A stretch of 64,000 nt of DNA from NCBI RefSeq assembly GCF_011189575.1, contig NZ_PUJW01000003.1, positions 198,144-262,143 of the forward strand, written 5' to 3'. The first letter of the stretch is position 1. The number at the start of each line of letters is the position of its first letter. Below, one piece after another: positions 17,988 through 27,893 of the stretch. Below the pieces are notes generated by a model, which saw only the letters and a program-made list of their open reading frames with translations, was not told the origin of the DNA and made no database searches. This stretch comes from Photorhabdus cinerea (GTDB lineage: Bacteria > Pseudomonadota > Gammaproteobacteria > Enterobacterales > Enterobacteriaceae). Both the position numbers and the translations under genes were made by a program.

Positions 17988-18722
17988 TTAGCTCATATAC
18001 ATGCCGCCATTGACATGTATTGTTTCACCTGTGATGTAGGCCGCTTCATCAGAAGCTAAGAAAGCCACAGCACTGGCAACTTCTTTCACATCCCCAAACC
18101 GCTTAACTGGTATGTCCTTCACAAAACTTTCCAGCTGCTCATCTGGCAATGCTCTGAGCATATCGGTTTCGATAAACCCTGGCGCGACAACGTTGACCGT
18201 GATACCACGGGAAGTAACTTCGCGAGCCAATGTTTTACTGAAACCAATAAGCCCGGCTTTCGCCGCCGCATAACTCGCTTGACCAGGGTTACCTATTGAT
18301 CCAACAACAGAACCGATAGAAATGATACGGCCGTAACGTTTTTTTATCATAGAACGCATTGCCGCTTTTGACATGCGGAAAACGGAAGAAAGATTAGTGT
18401 CAATAACATTTTGCCACTCATCATCTCTTATACGCATCACCAAGTTATCACAAGTAATACCTGCATTATTGACTAATATATCAATTTCACCAAACTCTGT
18501 ACGAGTGGTAGACATAACCTGTTCAATAGATTCCGGATCAGTAACATTCAGTACAAGCCCCTTACCTTTTTCACCAAGGTAAGCACTGATGACCTCAGCA
18601 CCTTTTTCACTCGTTGCTGTACCAATAACACAGGCTCCACGCTCAGCTAATAACTCAGCAACTGCACGTCCGATTCCACGGCTAGCGCCTGTTACCAGTG
18701 CAATTTTTCCATCTAATCTCAT
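17988..18722 (-). CDS. fabG: 3-oxoacyl-ACP reductase FabG
   Basis: 244 residues, as in E. coli. NADPH-dependent SDR enzyme that reduces beta-ketoacyl-ACP. Nucleotide motif TGASRGIGRA (11-20), NNAG (85-88) and the catalytic triad Ser138, Tyr151 and Lys155 (YAAAK) are all in place. It follows fabD by 7 bases. Confidence 0.98.
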   Translation of the reverse strand: MRLDGKIALVTGASRGIGRAVAELLAERGACVIGTATSEKGAEVISAYLGEKGKGLVLNVTDPESIEQVMSTTRTEFGEIDILVNNAGITCDNLVMRIRDDEWQNVIDTNLSSVFRMSKAAMRSMIKKRYGRIISIGSVVGSIGNPGQASYAAAKAGLIGFSKTLAREVTSRGITVNVVAPGFIETDMLRALPDEQLESFVKDIPVKRFGDVKEVASAVAFLASDEAAYITGETIHVNGGMYMS

Positions 18723-18729
18723 GTTATCC

Positions 18730-19662
18730 TCAATTATTTTCCAATGTGGTTGCTAATGAAATTGCGTCATTAACCGCTGCTGCGCTTAAAGTATCGACAA
18801 TTCGTTTAGTTAAACCTGTCAAAACCTTACCTGGCCCTATTTCTAATAGCTGTCCGACACTCTGTCCAGCAATAAATTCAACTGTTTCTGTCCAACGGAC
18901 AGGATTATAGAGTTGTCGTACCAGTGCATCACGGATAGCTTCAGCAGATTGTTCTATTTTCACATCAACATTGTTTACCACTGGGAACTGAGGATGACTG
19001 AATTCAATTCCTTCCAAAACAACTGCCAACTTATCTGCGGCTGGTTTCATCAGTGCACAATGGGACGGCGCACTAACTGCCAAAGGCAGCGCACGTTTTG
19101 CGCCTGCGGCTTTGCATGCAACGCCAGCACGTTCTACAGCCTCTTTCTCACCCGCAATAACAACCTGACCAGGTGAATTAAAGTTAACAGGGGAAACAAT
19201 TTGCCCCTGAGCTGCTTCTTTACAGGCTCTGTCAATAGACTCATTATCCAAGCCAATAATTGCATACATTGCACCAGTGCCTTCAGGTACAGCTTCTTGC
19301 ATCAATTTGCCACGCAGTTCAACAAGTTTAATCGCTTGTTTGAAATCAATGACACCTGCGCAAACCAGTGCAGAATATTCACCCAGGCTATGTCCTGCCA
19401 TCAGTGCTGGTGCTTTTCCACCTTTTTCCTGCCAAATCCGCCAAATAGCAACTGAAGCTGCCAGTAACGCGGGTTGGGTTTGCCATGTTTTATTCAGTTC
19501 TTCTGCTGGCCCCTGTTGAACCAGTGCCCAAAGATCATATCCCAGCACACCAGATGCTTCAGCAAAAGTGTGTTCCACAACCGGGAACTCTGCGGCCAAA
19601 TCGGCCAACATACCAAGGGATTGAGAACCTTGGCCAGGAAATACCATTGCAAATTCAGACAT
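18730..19662 (-). CDS. fabD: Malonyl-CoA:ACP transacylase FabD
   Basis: 310 residues (E. coli 309). It loads malonyl groups onto ACP. Nucleophile Ser92 is in AGHSLGEYSA and the partner histidine is in SAPSHCALM. I choose ATG 19662 (MSEFAMVFPGQGSQ) over the ATG two codons upstream because AGGA is better spaced from it and it aligns with the E. coli start. It follows fabH by 18 bases. Confidence 0.97.
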   Translation of the reverse strand: MSEFAMVFPGQGSQSLGMLADLAAEFPVVEHTFAEASGVLGYDLWALVQQGPAEELNKTWQTQPALLAASVAIWRIWQEKGGKAPALMAGHSLGEYSALVCAGVIDFKQAIKLVELRGKLMQEAVPEGTGAMYAIIGLDNESIDRACKEAAQGQIVSPVNFNSPGQVVIAGEKEAVERAGVACKAAGAKRALPLAVSAPSHCALMKPAADKLAVVLEGIEFSHPQFPVVNNVDVKIEQSAEAIRDALVRQLYNPVRWTETVEFIAGQSVGQLLEIGPGKVLTGLTKRIVDTLSAAAVNDAISLATTLENN

Positions 19663-19680
19663 GTTCATTTTCCTGTCAAA

Positions 19681-20634
19681 TTAAAAACGTATCAGTGCTG
19701 AGCCCCAAGTAAGACCACCACCAAAAGCTTCAAGCAAAATTAACTGACCACGTTTAATCCGGCCATCACGCACCGCCTCATCAAATGCAATAGGTACCGA
19801 TGCCGCGGAAGTATTACCATGACGATCCAACGTCACCACCACTTTATCCATAGTCATGTGTAACTTTTTAGCTGTTGCTACGATAATACGCAAATTAGCC
19901 TGATGAGGTACCAGCCAATCCAGCGCACTATGTGATAAATTATTAGCTTCTAATGTTTCATCAACCAAATTAGCCAATTCACGGACTGCAATTTTAAATA
20001 CTTCATTACCAATCATACTGGCATACGCGGGTTCTTTCCGATTCTGGCGATCCTGATAAGGCAACACTAACAATTCACCATAGCTACCGTTTGCATGAAG
20101 GTGAGTTGAAAGAATCCCTGGCTCATCAGAGGCACCGACTACCATCGCACCCGCTCCATCACCAAACAGGATAAGGGTTCCGCGATCTTCTGGATTAAGC
20201 GTTCTGGTAATAGAATCAGAGCCGATAACCAACGCATGTTTTGCAGCACCGGTTTTAATGAACTTATCAGCAATACTCAGTGCATAAGCGAAACCAGAAC
20301 AAGCCGCAGAAATATCAAAAGCAGCTGAATTTTGGGTACCCAACATGTGCTGAATTTGGCACGCAGAACTTGGGAAAGCATGACTGGATGAAGCCGTCGC
20401 CACAATGATTAAATCAATCTGATTTTTATCAATGCCAGACATTTCAATCGCTTTTTCCGCAGCCCTAAAACCCATAATTGCAACAGTTTCATCATCAGTA
20501 GCAATACGGCGTTCACGAACACCTGTACGGGTAACAATCCATTCGTCAGAGGTATCCACCATTTTTTCTAAATCAGCATTAGTGCGCACTTGCGCAGGCA
20601 GATAACTACCTGTACCTAAAATTTTTGTATACAT
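19681..20634 (-). CDS. fabH: 3-oxoacyl-ACP synthase III
   Basis: 317 residues, as in E. coli. It starts fatty-acid synthesis by condensing acetyl-CoA with malonyl-ACP. Cys112 (SAACSGFAYA), the His of LVPHQANLRI and the Asn of DRHGNTSAAS form the known triad. It lies 6 bases after plsX in the operon. Confidence 0.98.
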   Translation of the reverse strand: MYTKILGTGSYLPAQVRTNADLEKMVDTSDEWIVTRTGVRERRIATDDETVAIMGFRAAEKAIEMSGIDKNQIDLIIVATASSSHAFPSSACQIQHMLGTQNSAAFDISAACSGFAYALSIADKFIKTGAAKHALVIGSDSITRTLNPEDRGTLILFGDGAGAMVVGASDEPGILSTHLHANGSYGELLVLPYQDRQNRKEPAYASMIGNEVFKIAVRELANLVDETLEANNLSHSALDWLVPHQANLRIIVATAKKLHMTMDKVVVTLDRHGNTSAASVPIAFDEAVRDGRIKRGQLILLEAFGGGLTWGSALIRF

Positions 20635-20640
20635 GTATGT

Positions 20641-21678
20641 TCAGTCACTCTTGGGTAATGCTGTTTCCAGGCGTGCAGCAATTCTATCAGGAACCTGCCT
20701 TTCAACGGCCTGAACAGCCTGTTCGATTGCGGCTTTAAACGCAAGTTCATTAGCCGCCCCATGGCTTTTGATTACTATTCCATATAATCCTAACAGACAT
20801 GCGCCATTATATTGGTCAGGGTTCAGGTGACCGAAGCGTTTTGTCATCCGTTTTTGCAACCACTTCTTGACTATTTTCAACAACCAGGAGAATCTTCTCT
20901 TTTGCCCATCCGATGATTTAAGCAGGGACAAAATAACTCTGATTGCCCCTTCTAGCGTTTTCAACGTTACGTTACCTGCGAAGCCGTCACACACCAACAC
21001 ATCAGTTTTGCCTGTTAACAATTGATCGCCTTCTAGATAACCAATGTAATTCATTGTTGAAATGTTTTTTAAAATAGTGGCGGCTTCGCGGATATTATCA
21101 AGCCCTTTACTCTCTTCTGTACCAATATTTAGTAATGCTACCCGAGGATTAACTATACCGACGACTTCCTCTGCCATCACTGAACCCATAATGGCGAATT
21201 GCACCAACATACGGCTATCGCAATTAACATTGGCACCCAGATCCAGTACCACAGTTTTTTGCTGTTTCAAGTTTGGCAATACTGTCATCAAAGCAGGTCT
21301 TTCGATGCCATCAATAGATTTTAGCATCAATTTGGACAACCCCATCAATACTCCAGTATTTCCTGCACTGACACACGCCCTCGCTTCACCAGATTTGACT
21401 AAATCCAGGGCAACTCGCATTGATGTTCCGCGGCTGGCTCGAATTGCCTGCGACGGTTTAGCATCATTAGCCACAACCCGTTCAGCAGGTACCACTTGTA
21501 AGCGACTGAGCAGCTCAGCATCGATATTTACAAGCAAAGGGGAAATGATATCGGGGAGTCCGACCAACAATAATTTAAGTTTAGGATTAGATGCCAGCGC
21601 CTGCAATGCAGCAGGCACTGTAACGCGAGGACCAAAGTCCCCGCTCATGGCATCTAACGCTAAAGTCAGATTAGTCAA
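20641..21678 (-). CDS. plsX: Phosphate acyltransferase PlsX
   Basis: 345 residues, slightly shorter at the C-terminus than E. coli. It makes acyl-phosphate from acyl-ACP for PlsY in phospholipid synthesis. The family segments ALDAMSGDFGP, SQAIRASRGTSMR and DQYNGACLLGLYG are recognisable. It lies 29 bases after rpmF, the common rpmF-plsX link of ribosome and lipid genes. Confidence 0.96.
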   Translation of the reverse strand: MTNLTLALDAMSGDFGPRVTVPAALQALASNPKLKLLLVGLPDIISPLLVNIDAELLSRLQVVPAERVVANDAKPSQAIRASRGTSMRVALDLVKSGEARACVSAGNTGVLMGLSKLMLKSIDGIERPALMTVLPNLKQQKTVVLDLGANVNCDSRMLVQFAIMGSVMAEEVVGIVNPRVALLNIGTEESKGLDNIREAATILKNISTMNYIGYLEGDQLLTGKTDVLVCDGFAGNVTLKTLEGAIRVILSLLKSSDGQKRRFSWLLKIVKKWLQKRMTKRFGHLNPDQYNGACLLGLYGIVIKSHGAANELAFKAAIEQAVQAVERQVPDRIAARLETALPKSD

Positions 21679-21707
21679 GGTATCAACTTGCTAATGACTA
21701 GCGGAGA

Positions 21708-21878
21708 TTATTTGTTGATGACCTTGCGGCCACGGTAGTAACCATCAGCAGTCACATGGTGACGCAGGTGAGTTTCACCAGAAGTTTTGTCTACAGATAA
21801 TAATGGTGCAGTCAGTGCATCATGAGAACGACGCATACCACGTTTAGAACGAGTTGGTTTATTCTGTTGTACGGCCAT
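21708..21878 (-). CDS. rpmF: 50S ribosomal protein L32
   Basis: 56 residues. Read directly from the minus strand: starts MAVQQNKPTRSKRGMRRSHD and ends RGRKVINK, followed by TAA at 21708-21710. One residue shorter than E. coli L32, with the change in the ALTAPLLSVD region. It sits between yceD (12 bases upstream) and plsX, the usual order. Confidence 0.97.
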   Translation of the reverse strand: MAVQQNKPTRSKRGMRRSHDALTAPLLSVDKTSGETHLRHHVTADGYYRGRKVINK

Positions 21879-21890
21879 TGACCTTACTCC

Positions 21891-22415
21891 TTAAGTACTT
21901 TTCTTTAAGCTGGCTAATACGGCAAATGGGTTTGGTTTTTCAGCCTCTGGAGGTAATTCACCAAATACCATGTCCGCGTCGGACACTTCACAGTGTTCAG
22001 AATCATGTACCGGAACCACCGGCAGAGAAAGAATTATTTCATCTTCAATCATCGCCAGCAAATCTATTTCGCCAAATTCGTCAACGTCAATTGGCTCATA
22101 CTCTTCCGGTAATGCTTCAGCCTGTTCATCATTGACGACCGGGCTAAAACAATATGTTATGTGAACGTGATGGCTGAAATTACCGCCACAACGCTGGCAC
22201 TGAAGCGTGACATCCACATCGGAATGCCCCCGCACAACTGCCAGACGTTGATTATCTATCTGAAACGATAAAACGCTGTCTACATCATTGTCCACGCTAA
22301 CCACAGATTCCGCGATACGCAAAACTTGCTCAGGTGAATAACTACCTGTGTAGTCTAATCGTTTCTGAGCTGCGCGAAGCGCATCAATGGTCAGGGGTAA
22401 TTTTACCTTTTGCAT
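21891..22415 (-). CDS. yceD: 23S rRNA accumulation protein YceD
   Basis: 174 residues (E. coli 173), DUF177 family. E. coli YceD is needed for normal 23S rRNA levels. A CxxC pair (LQCQRCGGNF) in the middle and an acidic stretch after it fit the family. First gene of the rpmF-plsX-fab run; the broken maf-2 gene diverges from it, as the intact one does in E. coli. Confidence 0.94.
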   Translation of the reverse strand: MQKVKLPLTIDALRAAQKRLDYTGSYSPEQVLRIAESVVSVDNDVDSVLSFQIDNQRLAVVRGHSDVDVTLQCQRCGGNFSHHVHITYCFSPVVNDEQAEALPEEYEPIDVDEFGEIDLLAMIEDEIILSLPVVPVHDSEHCEVSDADMVFGELPPEAEKPNPFAVLASLKKST

Positions 22416-22557
22416 AAGGCGCGCATATTATCTTTGTAATGAGATATAGTCAAAGAAAAAGGCCACACATCTGCACCTTTCCGCCAAATATTCGCTTATT
22501 AAGCAGTACTTAGTTTAAAATGCCTTCAATTATTTCGCCATGTATTTTAGAAAAATT

Positions 22558-23150
22558 ATGACACACATCATTTTAGCTTCCACATCAGTTTACCGCCGCA
22601 TGTTAATGGAAAAACTCCGTCTGCCCTTTATATGCGCGGCTCCAGAGGCTAATGAAACACCTTAAGTTAATGAAAACGCTGAGCAACTCGTTATACGTCT
22701 GGCACAAGCTAAGGCACAGTCATTACAAGCAAAATATTCTCAACATTTAATTATTGGTTCTGATCAAGTTTGTGTTATTAACAACAAGATTACTGGCAAA
22801 CCACATAGTTTCGAAAATGCCTTTAAACAATTACAGCAAGCGAGTGGTCATTGCGTCACCTTTTATACCGGTATTTCTCTCTAGTTAATAGTAAAACGGG
22901 GGAAATAGATACCCGTTGTGAATTATTCAATGTTCATTTCAGGGAGCTGACTAATGATGAAATCTGGGCTTATTTGAAAGCAGAAGAACCTCTTAATTGT
23001 GCCGGAAGCTTTAAAAGCGAAGGATTAGGAATCACTTTATTTGAACGGCTTGAAGGGAAAGATCCGAATACGCTGATCGGCTTACCATTAATTACATTGA
23101 CGGAATTATTAATCCGTCAGGGGATAAACCCACTGACGGCTACACGTTAA
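22558..23150 (+). pseudogene. yceF: maf-2/yceF (7-methyl-GTP pyrophosphatase), disrupted
   Basis: The reading frame from ATG 22558 matches E. coli YceF (THIILASTS, RLAQAKAQSL, IIGSDQVC, FYTGIS) but has an in-frame TAA at 22663-22665 after NETP, where E. coli has an arginine. A +1 shift near 22880 then moves the rest (VNSKTGEIDTRCELF through GSFKSEGLGITLFERLEG to the stop at 23150) into another frame. Two independent lesions make loss of function likely. The catalytic SDQVC motif lies between them. The position between yceD and rluC is the E. coli one. Confidence 0.9.
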
Positions 23151-24109
23151 TTACGTACAGTATCTTGACGCAAGATTTTTATGCAATCGTGTAATTGTCC
23201 ATCCATCGGTGCTTCAAGACGCAATGTCTCCCCTGTCGATGGATGGGTAAATTTCAACGCACTAGCATGTAAAAATAAGCGATTAAGGCCCGTATCTGAT
23301 AGCTGCGAATCAAAAGCCTTATCGCCATAACGATCATCAAAAGCAATCGGATGACCGGCATATTGAGCATGAACACGAATTTGATGAGTCCGGCCCGTTA
23401 CTGGGCTGGCTCTCACTAGCGTTGCATTGGTAAAGCGTTCTTCTACTTTAAAGCGTGTTTCAGAAGGTTTACCTTCGCCATTCACCTTCACAATCCGTTC
23501 ACCACTTTGCAAGATATTTTTCAGCAATGGTGCTTGGACAACCTTGCAATGTGATTGCCATTGTCCCCGCACCAAAGCCAAATAATCTTTCTGCATCTGT
23601 TTGAGCCGTAATTGCTCATGCAAGGCCCGTAAAGCTGAGCGTTTTTTCGCAATTAATAAAATTCCAGACGTATCACGATCCAAACGGTGCACTAGTTCAA
23701 GGAATTTTGCCTCTGGACGTAGAACCCGCAACCCTTCAATAACGCCAAAACTTAAACCACTGCCTCCATGCACAGCGGTACCTGAAGGCTTATTAATCAC
23801 CAGAATATAGTCATCTTCATATAAGATACAATCATCCAGTGCCGCGACTTTATGCAGTTTAGCTGAAACCGATACCTCTTGCCGTTCTGCGACCCGAACA
23901 GGTGGAATTCTAACCACATCTCCCGCAGACAATTTATACTCAGGTTTTACCCTGCCTTTATTTACCCGGACTTCACCTTTACGCACAATCCGATAAATCA
24001 TGCTTTTAGGAACACCCTTCAAACGCGCTAATAAAAAGTTATCAACGCGTTGTCCAGCCTCATCGTCATCTATAGTGACAAATTGTACAATTTGATTATT
24101 CGTTTTCAT
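23147..24109 (-). CDS. rluC: 23S rRNA pseudouridine synthase RluC
   Basis: 320 residues (E. coli 319). It makes pseudouridines 955, 2504 and 2580 in 23S rRNA. N-terminal S4 domain (AGQRVDNFLLARLKGVP), then the RluA-type catalytic core with HRLDRDTSG and its catalytic Asp. The ATG at 24109 aligns with E. coli; the GTG seven codons upstream is an alternative, and neither has a good ribosome binding site. Its last bases overlap the end of the convergent yceF pseudogene. Confidence 0.96.
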   Translation of the reverse strand: MKTNNQIVQFVTIDDDEAGQRVDNFLLARLKGVPKSMIYRIVRKGEVRVNKGRVKPEYKLSAGDVVRIPPVRVAERQEVSVSAKLHKVAALDDCILYEDDYILVINKPSGTAVHGGSGLSFGVIEGLRVLRPEAKFLELVHRLDRDTSGILLIAKKRSALRALHEQLRLKQMQKDYLALVRGQWQSHCKVVQAPLLKNILQSGERIVKVNGEGKPSETRFKVEERFTNATLVRASPVTGRTHQIRVHAQYAGHPIAFDDRYGDKAFDSQLSDTGLNRLFLHASALKFTHPSTGETLRLEAPMDGQLHDCIKILRQDTVRN

Positions 24110-24548
24110 GACAGCGATTCTAATTATCACTCAAGCGGAGTGCTACTCATTTTTAAATATGAGTAAAAATCACACATACTTTCCGCCTGTGACCTTTCCT
24201 TGTTTAAGACAAAGACCAAATATTAACTATTTATCCATATTTCATCAGAAAAAGCTCTTAAAGGCATAAAGTCACCTTGCTATCACCCCAACAGCAATGG
24301 AATAATGCGCAGGCACCGTCAGTTTTTTTAATTCTGAATGGCGAAGTTAAATGTTTGTCCTTTATTTGATTGCACAAAAACGCAGCAATGGCGTAAGACG
24401 TACTGGGGAATCAAATAATTAGCGGGCTACGGGTAGCAGCTTACTGGGATTGGACCAAATCCGCTTCATTTATATTTGCAGATTATTCCTGGAAAAGAGC
24501 GCTGTTTTTTAAGTGAAAATTCAGGCTCACCGAAAATATGCGTCTCTA

Positions 24549-24582
24549 TACAAACGACAACCGGGAGGTTGGCGGATTTGTA
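24549..24582 (+). promoter_or_regulatory. Structured hairpin in the rne 5' leader (rne5-like)
   Basis: TACAAA (24549-24554) pairs with TTTGTA (24577-24582), then CG with CG, then CAACC with GGTTG around a GGGA loop, giving a long interrupted hairpin about 90 bases before rne. E. coli RNase E binds a hairpin of this kind in its own leader to limit its synthesis. The match to the published element is from memory of its core. The region 24131-24668 has no gene and should hold the promoter and the rest of the leader. Confidence 0.65.
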
Positions 24583-24668
24583 AAAGACACGAGACCATCG
24601 GTTACTAGTAGCTCATCTATATTTGCCCGTAGCTCTATAACTAATGTAAAAATAATGAGTAAGTTACA

Positions 24669-27600
24669 ATGAAAAGAATGCTAATCAACGCAACTCAACA
24701 AGAAGAGTTGCGTGTTGCTCTGGTTGACGGGCAACGCCTTTATGATTTGGATATAGAAAGCCCAGGACATGAGCAAAAAAAAGCAAATATCTACAAAGGT
24801 AAAATCACCCGAATTGAACCTAGTCTGGAAGCCGCTTTTGTTGATTATGGTGCTGAAAGGCATGGTTTCCTTCCTATCAAAGAAATAGCCCGCGAATACT
24901 TTCCTAATAACTACCATCCCCACGGTCGTCCTAATATCAAAGATGTTTTGAGGGAAGGCCAGGAAGTTATTGTTCAAGTCGATAAAGAAGAGCGTGGTAA
25001 CAAAGGCGCAGCATTAACCACTTTTATCAGTTTGGCTGGTAGTTATCTGGTATTAATGCCAAACAATCCCCGCGCTGGCGGTATTTCCCGCCGTATTGAA
25101 GGTGATGATCGTACAGAACTGAAAGAAGCCCTGGCATCTTTAGAAGTGCCAGAAGGAATGGGGCTGATTGTCCGCACCGCGGGCGTCGGTAAATCCGCAG
25201 AAGCGCTACAATGGGATTTATCATTTCGTCTCAAGCACTGGGAAGCCATCAAAAAAGCCGCCGAAAGCCGCTCTGCTCCGTTCTTAATCCATCAGGAAAG
25301 CAATGTTATTGTCCGTGCTTTCCGTGACTATCTGCGACCAGATATTGGTGAAATATTAATCGACAATCCTAAAATTCTCGATCTGGCGCGTCAACACATC
25401 ACCGCACTTGGCCGCCCGGATTTCACCAGCAAAATTAAGCTGTACAGTGGTGAAGTTCCTCTGTTTAGCCATTATCAGATCGAATCACAGATTGAATCTG
25501 CGTTTCAACGTGAAGTTCGCCTGCCATCAGGTGGCGCTGTAGTTATCGACACCACAGAAGCATTAACAGCGATTGATATTAACTCTTCCCGTGCAACACG
25601 CGGGGGCGATATTGAAGAGACAGCTTTTAACACTAACCTTGAAGCAGCAGATGAGATTGCTCGTCAGTTACGCCTGCGTGACCTCGGTGGCCTGATTGTT
25701 ATCGACTTTATCGATATGACACCAGTACGCCATCAACGCGAAGTAGAAAACCGTCTACGTGATGCTGTCCGTCAGGATCGTGCCCGTATTCAAATTGGTC
25801 GTATTTCCCGCTTTGGCTTGCTGGAGATGTCCCGTCAGCGTTTAAGTCCGTCGCTGGGTGAATCCAGTCATCACGTTTGTCCGCGTTGTAGCGGCACCGG
25901 TACTATTCGTGATAACGAATCTCTATCATTGTCCATCTTACGTCTGATTGAAGAAGAAGCACTGAAAGAGAACACGCATCAAGTACATGCTATTGTGCCG
26001 GTACAAATTGCGTCATACCTGTTAAACGAAAAACGCCAGGCGGTCAGTGCAATCGAACGCCGTCAGGGAGATGTTGGCGTAGTGATCGTTCCTAACGATC
26101 AAATGCAAACCCCACACTTCTCTGTTCTGCGCGTGCGTAAAGGTGAAGAAGTTTCTACCTTAAGTTATCTGTTGCCTCAGTTGCATGAAACTGGCGCAGT
26201 AAATCCTCAAGAAGATATCCAGCCTGAACGTAAACGTCCTGAGCAACCTGCTATCTCTGCTTTTGCCTTACCAACTGATGCACCAGCACAACAACCATCA
26301 AATAAAGCAAAAGAGAAAAAGCCTAACCACCCTGCTCAGATTAAAACCGAACAACCTGGTCTCTTAAAGCGTTTCTTAACTGCCTTGAAAAAAATGTTCA
26401 GCGCAGAAGAAGAAGAAACAGTACAGAAAAAAGACAATAAATCATCAGGTCATGATAACCGCCGTCCTTCTGAGCGACGTAACCAGCGCCGTCAGCATTC
26501 ACGTAAAGATCGTGATGAAAGTAACCTGCGTGATGAACAACGTAATAACCGTGATCGTGATGAACAACGGAAAAATCGTAATACTCAGCAGAAAAATAGC
26601 ATTCAGGATAACAACACCATAGATATCGCTGCTCGTGAAACTCAGCAACAGCAACGTCGTGAGCAACGAGCAGAGCGTCAGCGCCGTCGTCAGGAAGAAA
26701 AGCATCAGCAGCAGCTTGAAACGAATAAACCAGAAGTCGCTGAAAATGAAGTTGAAGAATGCTTGCCGGTTATCCCGCGCCGTCAGCGCCGTCAGCTTGA
26801 GCAAAAAATCCGTATTACAGATGAAGTGAAAGAAACTACAGCTGTCATCACTTCCCTGCCAGCACCTGTTGTCACGGAAGAACAATTACCAGCACCAATT
26901 GAAATACGGACTGAAACAGCTCAACCACAACAACCGACGGAAAATAAAGAGCAACAAGACAATGTTATGCCGCGTCGCTCTCGTCGCTCTCCTCGCCATC
27001 TTCGTGTGAGTGGTCAGCGCCGCCGCCGTTACCGTGATGAGAGAAATCTGCCTCAATCACCGGTACCATTATCTATGGCTGTTGCATCACCAGAAATGGC
27101 TTCTGGGAAAGTTTGGGTTCGCTATCCGGTGGTTCCTATTTCCAGCGAAACTCCTGAAGAAATCTCTGTAGCTGAACAACAAGTCGTTGAGCAACAGAAT
27201 GAGGCCCTGCCAATAATAGTGACAGAAACAGCACCTGCAATGATAGTTGCGACAGAACCTGAACAAATCACCACTGACTTACCTAGAGTAGAAGTACCAG
27301 AAGATTATCAGGATGAAATCAAACCAAAAGCAGCCATTGCAGAAAAAAATGACGCTGTCTTGCAGCAAAATAAATCATTACAGCAAGAACTATCAGTTAT
27401 TGAACCTGTTGCAATAACACCGGTAACTACTGAACTCGAACAACACCCTCAGATAAAAGAAATTGTCGTTCCTAAAGAAATTTCGGAAGTGGCTATTGTT
27501 AAAGAGAGTGAAGCTGAAACAATTAAACAACCTGTTGCTATAGTTAAAAGTCATTACGCTTACGCGCCAATGACCAAAGCACCAGCCCCAGAGATGATTG

Positions 27601-27728
27601 AACAACTTGTTATTATCAGTGAATGGCAACGACCTTTTTCCCATTTCGAAGGGAAAGGGGGAGCTGGAGGCCATTCAGCGACTAACTCAGCCACTTCTCC
27701 GATGGCTAAGCCGCAATCTTTTGAATAA
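24669..27728 (+). CDS. rne: Ribonuclease E
   Basis: 1019 residues (E. coli 1061). Endonuclease that starts mRNA decay and processes rRNA and tRNA, and the scaffold of the degradosome. The N-terminal half is nearly identical to E. coli: S1 domain (~35-125), catalytic Asp303 (TAIDINSSRATRGG) and the Asp of IDFIDM near 346, and the zinc link Cys404/Cys407 (CPRCSGTG). The C-terminal half is low-complexity, rich in Arg, Gln and Glu, and ends in a GGAGGHSAT segment like the PNPase-binding tip. The middle of the scaffold has diverged. Confidence 0.98.
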   Translation: MKRMLINATQQEELRVALVDGQRLYDLDIESPGHEQKKANIYKGKITRIEPSLEAAFVDYGAERHGFLPIKEIAREYFPNNYHPHGRPNIKDVLREGQEVIVQVDKEERGNKGAALTTFISLAGSYLVLMPNNPRAGGISRRIEGDDRTELKEALASLEVPEGMGLIVRTAGVGKSAEALQWDLSFRLKHWEAIKKAAESRSAPFLIHQESNVIVRAFRDYLRPDIGEILIDNPKILDLARQHITALGRPDFTSKIKLYSGEVPLFSHYQIESQIESAFQREVRLPSGGAVVIDTTEALTAIDINSSRATRGGDIEETAFNTNLEAADEIARQLRLRDLGGLIVIDFIDMTPVRHQREVENRLRDAVRQDRARIQIGRISRFGLLEMSRQRLSPSLGESSHHVCPRCSGTGTIRDNESLSLSILRLIEEEALKENTHQVHAIVPVQIASYLLNEKRQAVSAIERRQGDVGVVIVPNDQMQTPHFSVLRVRKGEEVSTLSYLLPQLHETGAVNPQEDIQPERKRPEQPAISAFALPTDAPAQQPSNKAKEKKPNHPAQIKTEQPGLLKRFLTALKKMFSAEEEETVQKKDNKSSGHDNRRPSERRNQRRQHSRKDRDESNLRDEQRNNRDRDEQRKNRNTQQKNSIQDNNTIDIAARETQQQQRREQRAERQRRRQEEKHQQQLETNKPEVAENEVEECLPVIPRRQRRQLEQKIRITDEVKETTAVITSLPAPVVTEEQLPAPIEIRTETAQPQQPTENKEQQDNVMPRRSRRSPRHLRVSGQRRRRYRDERNLPQSPVPLSMAVASPEMASGKVWVRYPVVPISSETPEEISVAEQQVVEQQNEALPIIVTETAPAMIVATEPEQITTDLPRVEVPEDYQDEIKPKAAIAEKNDAVLQQNKSLQQELSVIEPVAITPVTTELEQHPQIKEIVVPKEISEVAIVKESEAETIKQPVAIVKSHYAYAPMTKAPAPEMIEQLVIISEWQRPFSHFEGKGGAGGHSATNSATSPMAKPQSFE

Positions 27729-27748
27729 CAACATTATTTAATATTAGC

Positions 27749-27779
27749 AAAATGGCTCTTTTCCGGGAGCCATTTTTTT
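27749..27779 (+). terminator. Terminator after rne
   Basis: A 10-bp stem (AAAATGGCTC, 27749-27758, with 27767-27776), an 8-base loop and a run of seven T starting inside the stem. It is 20 bases after the rne stop. Confidence 0.9.
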
Positions 27780-27893
27780 GCCGCTCTCCCCACAAAATAC
27801 TTATCATTAATTTCATTCCATCTACAATAAGGTTTAAATTAAACGATTATCATCCTATTGATGAATCACCTTTTAATCTGGAGAACACTCTTA

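Noticed and set aside
21062..21694. 210-residue plus-strand frame opposite plsX
   Set aside because: Long only because plsX codon use leaves the opposite frame open; low-complexity Ser/Thr/Asn-rich composition.
26499..26885. 128-residue hydrophobic minus-strand frame inside rne
   Set aside because: It is the reverse reading of the Arg/Gln-rich scaffold of RNase E, with no ribosome binding site and no family.
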